Position numbers and translations under genes: made by a program
Source: Ahaetulla prasina
Lineage: Eukaryota > Chordata > Lepidosauria > Squamata > Colubridae
DNA: 64,000 nucleotides
Direction: 5' to 3'
Assembly (NCBI RefSeq): GCF_028640845.1
Contig: NC_080540.1
Location: 95,716,061 to 95,780,060, forward strand
Notes under the pieces: generated by a model
What the model was told of the DNA's origin: nothing
Databases searched by the model: none
What the model saw: only the letters and a program-made list of their open reading frames with translations
In this document: positions 10,831-23,500 of the stretch, piece by piece
Numbering within the stretch: position 1 is the first letter of the stretch
Layout: each line of letters starts with the position of its first letter

Positions 10831-11399
10831 GAGATAGAATACAACTTATCTCTTAAGTTGCTTATAAGTAGAGCTAGAATAGAACTTACTTCTTAAATGC
10901 TGACATCTGCTGTGGGCTATAAAGGAAGATCAGGGCTGCTTTCTAAGAGCACATTTCTCCATTTCTCATCCAGGGAAATATAATATTCTGCCTTTTTAAC
11001 ATTTCTCAAAATATTTTATTCTTTACAATAGCAAAGCAAGTTAGCTAAGATTTTAATAAATTCAATAATAAGTGTTATCCCATGTCAGAAGGAGCTAATG
11101 GGGAAAAGCTCAAAGCCTAGAGGAGGGGTGGGCAATTTTCTCAATAGGCTACATGAGAAACTGGGAGTGTGGAGGTTCGTAGATATATATAATAACAAAA
11201 AGGGCTTCTTGAATGCTTTCAAAATAAAATATTCACTATAATAGCTGCTCAATAAACAAGTTCAAATATTAACAGATAGAAAAGAAAGCTACTCAACTCC
11301 AACTTTGGTTCAGACTCAACAAAAAAATTGTTTCATCAAGAAACTGACGGGCAGCATAAAGAGGATCTAGACAAACGTCCATATTTTGGATTACTTTAA

Positions 11400-11990
11400 C
11401 TTTAGGATCAGATGTTTGCATCCAAGGTTATTGAACGAACTAACTACAATCTAGATTCTTACATACCATTGGAAAATATGGAGATTACTAAAGTGCCAGA
11501 TGGCTGCAGAATAAATGATGCGTATCTTTTAAAAAATCAGCATATTATGGACCATTCCAACACTGAGATTCTAGAGTAGATAATAAAAAAGCTACTGTAG
11601 TAATTGCCAGATGCTAGCATGGATTTGATCAAAACAAATTCTTCTCTAATAAGCTTATCAATTCCAATCTGACAACTTCCTTAATAGATTATTAAAATGC
11701 TGTTGAGAAAATATGCTTCAAGTTAAAGGAAGTTTTTGATAAAGACTCCCACAATATGCTGAATAGCAAACTAATTTAAAGTGGGCTTAATGGCATGAAA
11801 ATAGCTGACTTGAAAATTGTACTTAGAAAATGTTTTTAAAATTTTGTTCTTTAGATTTGAGGTATCAAATGAAATACCAGTAGGAACAGTTCTGTGTCTT
11901 CTAATTTTAATTATTTTCTTTAATGGTTTGGTTTTAAAGATCAGTGCCACCCTTAGCCAAGGGTTGTACATTGAGTGGTACAAGACATTA
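11400..11990 (+). mobile_element. Ancient LINE reverse-transcriptase relic
   Basis: Heavily decayed sequence keeps traces of an RT: 'gtttttgataaagactccca' (F-D-K-x-x-H-like) and later 'ccagtaggaacagttctgtg' (P-x-G-T-V-like), spaced as in CR1/L3-type elements. No frame is open for any length. Confidence 0.45.
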
Positions 11991-12275
11991 GAGATTACAG
12001 TCCAAAAATATAGGATGACAAAATTAATGTTGATCTGATTTACATGTCATTCAAATGTAGTTTTTATTACTTTTCATTTTTCAAATTTCCCCCAATTACC
12101 ACATTAAAAGTTAAAATTTGCTAACTTTTGGAGAAGTCAGAGATGCACATAAAGGCTTTCATAGGGCACATGCCCTACAGTTCATGTTATATTTCTGTTA
12201 TTTTCATATTTTACTACCACCATTTCAGAATGATCTTCAACCTTCATTACTCTCTTGGGGACAGCACGAAGATTT

Positions 12276-12672
12276 ACAGGTACTCCTCAATTTACAACTA
12301 TTTGTTTAGTGACTGTTCAAAGTTACAACAGCACTGAAAAAAGTGACTTATGACTGTTTTTCACTTACAATATTGCAGCATTGCTGGAGTGATGCTCAAC
12401 AACTGGCATGTATTTATGATGGTTGCAGTGTCCAAGGGACATGTGATCACCTTTTGCAATCTTCTGATTTAAGCAAAATCAATGGGGAGGCCAGATTCAC
12501 TTAACAGCCATGTTACTAACTTAACAACTGCAGTGATTTGCTTAATTGTGGCAAGGATTGTAAAATGAGGCAAAATTCACTTAACAATTATATTGTTATA
12601 TTATATATTATATATATTATATTATATGAAAATTTTGTGCTCAGTTGTGGTCAGAAATTGAGGACTGCCTAT
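12276..12672 (+). mobile_element. TA-flanked mini-element with internal AT-repeat expansion
   Basis: Left end TA|CAGGTACTCCTCAA; right end 'gaaattgaggactgcct' followed by ATA. It carries the family core. A short TA/TAT repeat at 12590-12625 interrupts the right half. Confidence 0.8.
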
Positions 12673-13441
12673 ATAGTGGAAGGATTCAAAGGATTATAGG
12701 GGAAGAAAAATGATGATAACCTTTTGGATCTATAGCTTGTTATTCACTGAACCCATTCATATATGTTCAGTTACTTATTTTTAGCAAGTTTGTAATCTCA
12801 GAAATATAGTTCTAAATGTTAATTTTTGCCTTTTGTTCCATTGTTCCTTGATCTAAATACTTTCTGTCTTCTAAACTGTATGTAATATGTACTCTCAAGG
12901 CTGAGGATTTGATAATAATTTATCATGACTTTGATTGTTGTAGGAAGATCCTTAAATATAAGCTTTCTATCAAGGATATCTATGCAGAACATAGTAGGAT
13001 CTTGATAGGAAAAGAGAAAAAAATAGTGCAGATAAATAATATACTACATATAACTGATAAAAATCCTTCAAGCCAAACTAAATTCCTCATGCTTTTATAG
13101 ATATGTGTTGATAACAAAGAAGTGATTTGCCATTGCTTTTTTGTGAGGTAACTTCCCAGTTTAGTTTTAAGCCTTTCCCTTAAGAGTTCCCTGTCCAATT
13201 CTAATCATGGTAAGATCTACTTGGCCTCTCAACCCAGTTAAAGTTAGCTAAATGCTTTCACTGCTAAGGCTTGACAGTATCTATAATATTTTGCTTATAA
13301 CCAAATGTGTTTCCCGATACAGGACAAAATGATTTAAGTAATTATAATGAATAAGCTATTATAAGCATCTAAGAAAAAGCTGGCTGAGCTACCTTTGCGA
13401 AAAATAATAAAACGCTTCCAAAAACGTTAATCTTTCATGAA

Positions 13442-13703
13442 GGCCGGTGAATAGCGCAGGCTGGTAAAGCCTGTTATTAAGAACACAAAGCCTGCAATTA
13501 CTGCAGGTTCAAGCCCGGCCCAAGGTTGACTCAGCCTTCCATCCTTTATAAGGTAGGTAAAATGAGGACCCAGATTGTTGGGGGGGCAATAAGTTGACTT
13601 TGTAAAAATATACAAATAGAATGAGACTATTGCCTTATACACTGTAAGCCGCCCTGAGTCTTCGGAGAAGGGCGGGGTATAAATGTAAACAACAAAAAAA
13701 AAA
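13442..13703 (+). mobile_element. tRNA-derived SINE with LINE-like 3' end
   Basis: A pol III B box (ggttcaagccc, 13506-13516) lies in a tRNA-like head. A central domain ('gacccagattgttgggggg') is shared with the SINEs at 29425, 46317 and 59140. The 3' end ccgccctgagtcttcgg...gggcgg matches the 3' hairpin of the LINE at 4090-6705, followed by an A-rich tail. Confidence 0.88.
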
Positions 13704-13739
13704 GTCTTAATTTTGAGTTAATTTAACAAAATGCTATAC

Positions 13740-14023
13740 CAGTGATGGTGAACCTTTTCGGCACCGAGTGTCCAAACCGGAATGCGTGTGCACACTCGTG
13801 CATGCCGTAGTGCCGGAAACTTGAAGACCAGCTGGCTGGTGCAGATGCATGTGCCGGTCACTTGGTCTTCGGGTTTCTGGTGCTCTGCCGTGCGCAAAGA
13901 CCACCTGACTGGCACGCATGCGTGCCCCGGAAACCAGAAGAGCTTCTGGCGATGACGCATATGCCCACAGAGTGGGCTTTGTGGGCCACCTCTGGCACGA
14001 ATGCCATAGGTTCCCCATCACGA
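13740..14023. mobile_element. hAT-type non-autonomous element
   Basis: Imperfect terminal inverted repeats CAGTGATGGTGAACC / GGTTCCCCATCAC. They are flanked by an 8-bp target duplication with one mismatch (tgctatac at 13732-13739, tgctatgc at 14024-14031). The GC-rich interior has inverted segments around 'accagctggctggtgc'. Confidence 0.8.
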
Positions 14024-14550
14024 TGCTATGCTATTCCAAAAAGATGCTGAAGTTTTTAATTCACTTTCCAAAGTTTTTATGTACATAGATGTACTGGTTG
14101 GAATTGTGGACAGGTTGAGATATATAATATTTTCTGATAGTGTGTATCTGTTAGACAATAAAAGAGCCTAATGTGATTATTGAAATTTAACTGGCTTAAA
14201 GTTGATTAGTTGCAATTCTCAGAGAAGCATTCTAATTAATGGTCAGACCAACATAATTTGGTCAATGACCCAGCAATTCTTTACATTATAATTTTGCATA
14301 TATATTGAAACTAATTGCTGAATGTGAAGTTTACCACATCAGAAGAATAATACTTGCTTTTGGTAAAAGACATTAAAATTCTTGTATTTCAATCAGTTCA
14401 AAATTTGCACTGCATTTAAACAGCATTAATCCCCAGGTCTAATCATTCATAGAAGTACCACTTTATGTACTGAAAATCATTTTATTCATTAAATGGTCAG
14501 ATAGTCTCTGCATATTCCATTTTGTTTATAAAAACACTGATAAAATTCTA

Positions 14551-14893
14551 TGCAAGCTCTTTCAATTAATTTTATTGAGTAGCCAAATTTGATAAATTAG
14601 CACAGCTAAAATAAGCATTTGCATGTGTTACAAATGACTTTTTACAGGAATAAAACAGTGAAAATTACAAACTGTAAAAAGGGGAACAAGTAAAACCTTG
14701 CCTTCAAGTCAGAAGAGCAAGGTTTACAATTGCACACTAAAGATCAATGTCTGAGTTCAGAAAACAAGGATTAATATTACAATATTTTACACTACTTTAC
14801 AAAATCAAATTGACTGTAAGAATTTAATATGTAGTTAGTGAAGAGAAGGCTTGTCACATTTGATGGTCCCTTAATATTCTGAATTATATATAT

Positions 14894-14925
<32 letters not shown>

Positions 14926-17449
14926 GTATATATATTCTGTTAAATTAACCTTGAATAAACAAGTTTTTCTGCATTATTGCAAAACAATCATAATTTATTC
15001 AAACGCAAATTAAGTTACAGAAAAGTAAATGCTAATATGTTGTTGCATGATCAAATCTAGAATATTGGTAAATCATATTAATTATTCTTTAAAATCTTGA
15101 ACTAGAAAAATAGAGAACATTTGCTGGTGACTGCCATGCTGAGATGGGAGCATCAAGGCTACTCTTGATTACTTATGTTATTAAAGAACCTAAAACATAT
15201 ATAAATTGTGATTTAACATTTATACATGGATTTGCCCTGGATTTCTTAAGAAGTTGAGGAGAGTATCAATTTACTCCTCAGAAAAAATTAGAAAATTCAC
15301 TTCTATTTCACAGTGCATGAACTTTCTAAACAATATTCTATCCAAAGAGCATAATATGCTCACAGTTAAAAAATTTTAAGAGTTAGTCAGGGATGCATTC
15401 TTGAAATATGTTTATCAGGTTCCATAATTTGTTCAAAGCCCATTATTTTTATCTTACATGAAGTAGAGCTATGTCTACATTATGCCTTTCCCTCTTCTCC
15501 ATGCAGAATATTTTTACATACAGAAAAGTTAGGCATGGTGCTGCTTGTCAGGATTTTACCATTCAGGTTCTACAGAATCTGATCACACCAATTCTCTGCT
15601 CCAACTTGAATGAAGCAAGGAGGAACCCACAGCCAGCATGAGATGCTAGATTCATACTTCCCTATATCTAATCTTTGCCTATACCTTCTTTTCAGAAAGC
15701 TGGCTTATACACAAAGATTTGTGTATATTTTTTGGAGAAGAGCTAATTAATCCTCCGCTATATATTGAATTTTAAAGTATCTCACTGATTTCCATACTTA
15801 CAAGTGCATATCTCATCATGATTATATGGTTCTGAATTAGATTACCAATATTTTAAAAAATATTTCAAAATAACAATGAAAAATAATTAAAACTGTGAAA
15901 TCAGTTATAACGTTCCTGAAGTCAGCAGATAGTTTTTTTAGATATCTGAATCATTTTAAAGAAATGTCCCCCTTTCTTTCAGATGTTGAGCAACCATTTT
16001 CTAAAGATCTTCATAAATCACTCAAACTAAATAGATCATGATGCAGACAGTATTGCTATAACATTTGTTACAATTGCTCTTCCAGTTGGCAGTTGATAAA
16101 TACCATAGTTCATGAAAAAACTTCACTGTTTTTTTGCACATATGATCTCTTACCCATTCCTCAGATGGGTGAAATTGTATAAATTAAAGCAATGAGCAAC
16201 AAATCAATGCAAATGATTCTATCAAGACTACCAAGAAGGATTTGCAGCAGAAAAATATTGTATGTAGAAACCAATGATTGCCATAATATACCATCACAGT
16301 TCCTTCTGTTTTACAAATGTCAGTACACTTATATTATTACTTAAATTATAGCAATTTCCAAGGAACCATAAAACTAAGATTTCTCTTTTATAACTATTCA
16401 GTATTTGAACATTCTCAATTGAGCAGGGTTCCTGTCTATAGTTTTTCCATTAACGCCTCAAAATGTTTGAATAGCAAAATTATTATTACTAAATTGGATG
16501 CTCCTCTGGATCTCCATAAGCTATTAAATACACCTCCAATGTATTATTTAACCAGTAAGCATTTTATCAAAACTTCAGCCCATTACAAAAAGGTGACTGA
16601 AAAATTAATAAAACAATACAAAAATAATGGTTTTTGGTTTACTGTCTGTTCCCCTATTTACTTTCAATGAATTAAGACCAAACACATCATGCTAACAGCC
16701 AAGACTAGGATCAATTATTGTTCACTATTTTTTTCAGCTGCATCAGATCTTTTAAAATTTTAATTCTTACTGAATATAATGTAATCTCATTAATCTTTCA
16801 AGACCTAGAATACTGACACATCCTAAAGGTATTCAAATGAATTATTTGATATTCATTTTAAACCAAATAGACTACTTCAAGTTTACTTTTGTTCTTATCA
16901 TAATCAATGTTTAAAAGAAATGGAAACTAAGCTCATTAAAACTGCAAGTATTTTGTTCATAATGTACTTTTCATTGTTCCTTTAAAAAGGCAACTTTTAA
17001 CAAATAATGAATTGTATAATCAAGACAATATAGTTTCCTGGAAACTCAAGTCTTGGCGTTTTTAATTCTAGCAGCAAAACACAAAGCAGAAAAATAAAAA
17101 TGAAAGGTAAAAAAGTTAGTTTATAAACATTTCTCTAATATTGCCTTTTAACTTATGCCACAATTACTTACTGTGAAACATTTTTTGCAGTAAATTAAAG
17201 GCGTCCAACATATTCAAATTTATTTTAAAGTTTTAACGTACAACTACACAATAGTGTACTTAAAGATTCCACAGTCCTTTATTTGCTTTTCTTTTTCCTT
17301 TTTTTTGGGGGGGGGGGAAGAAGAGGGGGAATCACAGTGAGATTTTCATCAACTGCACCAGGCCAACAACTTATAGGAGCATTACAGGAATAAGAGTTCT
17401 GCATGGAGGGTACATTCCTTTGAGCAGATGAACCATTTAAGAAAAGAGC
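14551..17449 (-). other. SEC24A: Probable SEC24A 3' UTR
   Basis: About 2.9 kb below the SEC24A stop has almost no repeats, apart from a TA/CATA microsatellite (14886-14938). That fits a long 3' UTR; the human gene also has one of several kb. A candidate AATAAA on the minus strand lies at 14576-14571. The boundary is an inference. Confidence 0.4.
14886..14938. repeat. TA / CATA microsatellite
   Basis: Mixed TA and CATA units, including six consecutive cata repeats. Confidence 0.95.
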
Positions 17450-17564
17450 TCATTTATTCATTTTTTGCTGAATATGCAAAAGAAATTCATAATAAGATAA
17501 TGCAGATTCTGTTCTGTCTTCTATCATATTTTGTAAGAAACTTGGTTTCCACGGACTCTCATCC
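17450..17564 (-). CDS. SEC24A: SEC24A coding exon 23 (last) with stop
   Basis: Residues 1041-1078 and TGA at 17452-17450: [20 protein letters not shown], then [17 protein letters not shown]. Acceptor TTTTGAAG supplies the third base of an Arg codon (phase 2). Confidence 0.95.
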
Positions 17565-20500
17565 CTTCAAAACATAAACAGAAGGCCATTATAAGTACAT
17601 GCTTATATACTTTATTCCTTTTAAAACTATTCATCATAGTAACTGACTAGTAACTACTGACTACTAACTTTAGTAACTGATCATATTTAGTTGACATTTA
17701 TTGTACGCCTAGAATAAACGTGCAATATTTACATTAACTTTGTCTATTTTAGACTGTCTAAATAGTTTACAATCCTGCAAATAAATATTAACAATTTCAT
17801 AACTCCATTTGAATCATCTTCATTACCCTCTTTTATTCCTATCTATGGTGTTACTTAATACTTTTGGCTACTAGTTTTGTTTTTGCACTGAATATGCTTT
17901 CTGTCTCTGCAAAGAATTGTCTTGTTGTACCAGACATGAACTGAAAGAAGTTTATAACTTAAGGTACTTACATGCATGCAATTGTTAAGTGTTCAGAAAG
18001 GCAATCATGCAATTTTTTGTTCAATCTACCAATCGAATTTCACAAGCATTCTACTTACCTTAGAATATATAATATAGGAAAGAAAGGCCTTTGCTCCCTT
18101 AGCCAGAAAATAAAAGCAAGCACTCTAGACGATTCAGCTGTGTTCAATTCTGGAAGTTGTGTCTGTCAAAAACAAACAAAAATGGGGGTAATAATAGAGC
18201 AAAAAGTATTATAAAATATATTCTGCATTCAGAATACTGTACATCATAGGCTAATTCTAACTTCGCTAACCTACTTCTGCAAGAGTATACTTTTTTCTCT
18301 CTTTCAGAACACAACATAGTAATTTTTTTTTTCTGGTGTTTTTTGTGAGACAGAGCATTGGAGGAACACTTCAGCAAATTTAAGATAAAGTAGTCCTCAA
18401 CTATGAGTATTTGTTCATTGACCAATCAAAGTTACAGTGACACCAGATGAGGGGTATTTAATGGCAGGTTCTTGGAGTTCTGTTACAACTCCCACAGAGA
18501 GAGGATCACATTTACGACACTGCCTACTGGTTTCCCACAAGCAAAATTAATGGGGAAGTCAGAAGTCACAGTCAGGCAAGGTCTTTGCTTAATGACAGCA
18601 TCTTGGACTGCCAGAATTGCCATTGCTAAAGGTGAGGTGGTCACAAGATGTCACACTTTATGGCTGCATTGCTTAGCCACAGTAACTATGGTCCCAATTG
18701 CTGTCATAAGCTGAGGTCTAGAAAACCTTAATATATTACATTAAGAAAACCTTAATGTATTACATTAAGTGGGAAAGGAATATCTATTAAAGCAGAATGC
18801 CTTTTCATTCTGAATATGATATTACGCACAAACAAAATGGGAATGGAATTTCAGGTATTTTTATGTACATAACATGGCAAATGGGATCTTGCAATAGAAG
18901 CATATAGTGCACAAACTGTTTAGTTAATGATAACATTTTTGGAAAATTGATTTTAGTTCTTTTGAATTATAAGGTGCAAATTCAGGCATTCATAAGGTAT
19001 CTAAAAACCAAATCACAAAAGCTTTCTGTGGGTCTATTTCAATAAATACTTCAGTACAACTAGTACTTTGTTGGCCACACCTTAATCCTTTTGGGTAGTT
19101 CTAAGGAGCCACATTACCTCAAGGAATAGAAGTAGGTAACATGATCCTGACTGATTCTTCATCTTAAATTTCTTGAGTCAAGTTCAAGTCTTGGCAACTA
19201 TATCCCTTGTTGTTTTCTTGGAAGCAATATAGTATGGAAATGGCTTGTTCTTACCTTTTGACTTTTTTTTAACTTACCCTACTCTACTATCTATTTTTAG
19301 GATTTCATGGTGATCTCCCATCTAGCTACATACTGGATCTGACCCTATTTAGCATTTTCAAGACCAGGTTGACCAGATGCTGCCATCTGCTGTAAAAGTA
19401 TTGTCCTACAAGTAAATCCTTAACCATTATCATATTGGCTGGGCTTGATGAAAATTGTAGTCCAAAACTATGAAGGACTCAGGCTGTCTATCCTTGCTTA
19501 CCATGTTATGTTCTTACCATATTGTGTGGTATTGATGCATAGTTTGGGGCTCCAAGTACTTGGCTTATAAAGTTCTGTCCACAATTCTTCCCAACCCATA
19601 AAAACATGACCTGTATATTCAAACACAGGAATTAGTAAATAATGTATGCATTAAACCTTTATCTCAAACCAGACTAATAAAGTACTGCTATGAAGGTTTA
19701 TTTATGGAGAATGAGATGACTCCTACTGCTCGTAATATATAAAATCCTACTTACAGAGCCAGCATCCATAAGAAAAGCACCATCCCGGTTTAGCTTTTCT
19801 ACAGAGAGCTGAAGAATGGGTGGCTGAGGTACTGTTCTGTCACCAATATTGAGGGCTCCCTAAATAGATAAAATGATTTCTAACAGGCAAATAAAACAGT
19901 AGATCTTATGTATTATAAACATGGGCTGCCATATCCTGACTGATATCAAATCTAAAACATACATCATTTGCATATATCTATAACATAGTATAATATCTAT
20001 AAAGAAAAATAATTTCCAACTTTATTTTTAAGCAATTGTAAATGTTTCCAGATAGAATGGTTTGCAAATTGCACACAATTTCTGTCCTTGCCCTATGAAA
20101 GGTGTTTACATTTGCAGGGATCAATTAAAGTTGTTCTTGAAAGAAATTTAATAATGTTTAGTTTGCATATAAATATTGTTCCATTTGTTAAAATGCAGGA
20201 TGTATACCATTTAAATTTAGTTCTTTCATATCTATTTGTAATATCAGATATTCTACTTGCATATATTCAATTTTAATGTCCTTTACAATTTACCCATCAT
20301 AATTTAATATCTCCATTCATTTAAACACACACTAAAACTCTGAATTTGATGGCTAAATAATCTGTGTATCAAGCACAAAATTAGACAACTACATACAAAA
20401 ATAGAAACAGCTTATAAAATTTCTGGTACATGTCAATTAATAATCCAATTCATAAATGTCACAATTTATACTATAGCTTAAAAGCTGTTGTATTTATATC

Positions 20501-23500
20501 TACTCTCAAAGTCTGTCATAATTGCTACCTTCACGGCTTCACCTGTCACGTCAAATATTGGTCCCTATTTGCAATGTTCTTGCTTGTCAATACTCACATA
20601 ACTAAATCATCCTCAATGCCTAGATAGGGAAAAAGTTTTCCTTTTTCCAAACTTCTAAGACTTGAGGTCTGGAAAAAGGAAGACTGACACAGAACATTGA
20701 AGAAAACTGCTCTCTGAATCTAAAAAGCATGGAAATGCATGCCTTTATTATAAAATATGCACAAAGTCAAATGTTTTAGTACAATTTTGTATAATATCTG
20801 AGATTAGGAAGATACATCCAATGATTTCCAGACAAATTTAGATGAAGAACTTACCTCATCTGTGAGATTATCAATTCTATATAGATTGGGATGCATTATA
20901 AGCATGAGGTACACTAATGGTTGGCTTTTCACTTGACACATTGTAAAGATGCGTTCATCTAAACGGGTATTTGTTTTACTTTGGAATGCTTTCTGTAAGC
21001 AAAAGTAGCAGCAGAAAAACAAGACAACTTAGAGTTATGCACATGTCAAGATCATCAGTTTCAATCATACACTTTTTTACTTCATGCATACAAGAAAGTC
21101 TGGAAACTTATTCTCAATATAGAATAGTTTTTCTAAATTTGTTACTGCATATAAATATCTGGGAAAAATAATTAACTATAATACTATAAACGGTCATCAT
21201 CAATTTTAACAAAATTTACTTAGCCAACTTCTATTTCTAAGGCAATTTCTGTTTTTATTTTTACCTGTTTTAAGAGAGCCAGGATAAACAATGGAAACAG
21301 ACGTAATGATGCAGGAGCCATAAGACCTGGTTGCTGAATGGTTAGGACAGATGAGCGGTATGCAGAAAGAGAATCTATTACAGCATTCACCAATGCATCT
21401 CGAGCATCACTCAAACTAGCAGAAATTGACCGATCAACAGCTGAAAAGGATCAGAACATAGTCCACTTGAATGTCAAAAAGACAATTGCAATAAAAAGTA
21501 TTAACAATGGATATTAAAGACTCACTCAGTCTCTCTCACACATACAGATATCCAATTTACCAAAAAGAATACAAAGCCACATTGCATAGTATCTATATCT
21601 CTTTATGCTGTGGCACAGTTGCCAAGCTTTTTAGATACATTTTGTAAAGCACCTTTAGGCATTCTAGAACAATCTCAACCAAAACATTCATTACCACCAA
21701 TCTTTAAACTTTGTACAATGTTAGTATCAATGAATCAAAAAATATTGTGCAATTCAGTCCAACAATTTAGCACATACCCATATTGGCTAAAAGGCCTGTA
21801 ATAGCTTGTACATCAGCTCCTAAATAAACATCACTCAGTTGGCTTACAACCGGTAAACACAATGTGTGGACACGTATTCTTCTTTCACCTGTTAAAAAAG
21901 TAGTTTTTAATAGCATTTAAAATAAATCCAGGGTATGCTTCAAAAACTACGACAATTCTATTACAGACATAGAGTGAAGTGCATTATTCAGAGTCATTCA
22001 TCTTACAAATTTAAATAGAGGCTACTATTTTCTAACCAAATTTGTGTAAAAGACATGTTACTTTCCACTTTTTTCAAAGCCAAAGTACTTTTAACAGTGA
22101 AAGTAATCAGTATCTGCCAATAACCTATGAAGTTCTTAATCATGAAAACTGCAAAGTCTAAAGACTTTAATAACAACCATTTTGTGAAATATATACCGGA
22201 TGCCACAGGCTACTTACCTTTACTAGATGTATACAAGAGGGCTGATTGAAAACAGACCACCTGCATATCTGTCAAGCTCTCCTCTACTGACATTTGGACA
22301 GCATATCCTGCATCAGGATTCACGTTTGGCAGAGACAATAGATCAGTTGACCGTACAAAGAAGTTGCCATGGAAGGTGTGAATTGAAAGGCCTGTGAAAA
22401 GAATTAATGTTTAAAACATTATAATTAAGCTTAAAATTACTACTCTTCACTCTTCAATTTTCAACAGACTAGGTTTAAGCACTGTCACTAAGTACTTCTA
22501 TATGGTATCATGCTCAATTAAAAACATCAAAGCAGAAGCAATGCATGGGAAATGAAATTTCTGTTTGATAAACACTCCATTATCATAAAGCTTTTGTAGT
22601 ATTATTCTCAATGTAGTGAGGAACAGTATTTCTTTGTGCATGCAGAGAGGATTTTACCACATAAAAAGGACAATCTAAATGCAGCCAGTCTCTCTTGAAC
22701 TGCTTAAGTTGATTAAAATATTCTTAAATAAGTTATGCAAATATAGTACTAGCATTATCATTATAAGTCTCTTACTTTTTCAATAACTGAACTGAACCAA
22801 AATTAAAATATGTACTTGTTTTTTACAGTAAAGAAGAAATGTAGACTTAAGGCTATGTTATTTTGTATCAGGAAAACATTTGAAAACTGTGGCTAAAATA
22901 AGCTTAAGTTTAGAAAACTCATTCATAAATACAAAAGCAAGCCCCTTCATGTGTGCAGCTCATTTCGCATTACCTGTTGATTCAAGATGTCCTCTTCTCT
23001 CCTAACCCCCCCAAAATCTATCCTTTTACCAAAAAAGAACATTCAAGGCATAAATTTACCATTGGATTTACAATGCAGTCTTTAAAAATCTTCCTAGAAG
23101 TACCAATCTGCTATGATAGGCAGACCAGATTCCCCAAAGACCTGAGCCAATTTATTTAACAATATAGCAAGCTCTAGGACAGTGGTTCTCAACCTTTATA
23201 GTGCTGCGACCCCTTTAATACAATTCCCCACAATGTGGCGACCCCAACCATAAAATTATTTTTGTTTTGAATTTATCATGCCTGAAGCCATATTGGCTAG
23301 CGATCTGAACTGCTTGCGATTGCCTTGAGGACGGAGGCATTAAAGCGGAGACTCCTCCCTTATTAAGTTTATCGTGCCTGAAGCCAGATTAGGCTAGCGA
23401 TTGGGAGTGATTGCAGCTGGCTTGAGAGGAGACATCAGAGCAAAGATTTCTCTCTTTTTTAATTCATCGCGCCTGAAGCCGAATTTGGCTAGCGATTTTA

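Larger units (their letters stand above)
8621..14550. other. CAMLG-SEC24A intergenic region
   Basis: No gene is visible. Contents in order: CR1 tail with pentamer repeat (8850-9003), ~43-bp minisatellite (9173-9375), BovB LINE end (10333-10830), old LINE RT relic (11400-11990), TA-flanked mini-element (12276-12672), tRNA-derived SINE (13442-13703) and a hAT mini-element (13740-14023). The remaining stretches, such as 9600-10330, 10850-11400 and 12680-13430, show nothing I recognise. Confidence 0.7.

Noticed and set aside
13442..13520. A functional tRNA gene at the SINE head
   Set aside because: Only the B box is well formed. The segment does not fold as a full tRNA and continues into a SINE body and 3' hairpin.
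19298..19395. A functional 5S rRNA gene
   Set aside because: The similarity is partial and diverged, and it is fused to a SINE 3' half.
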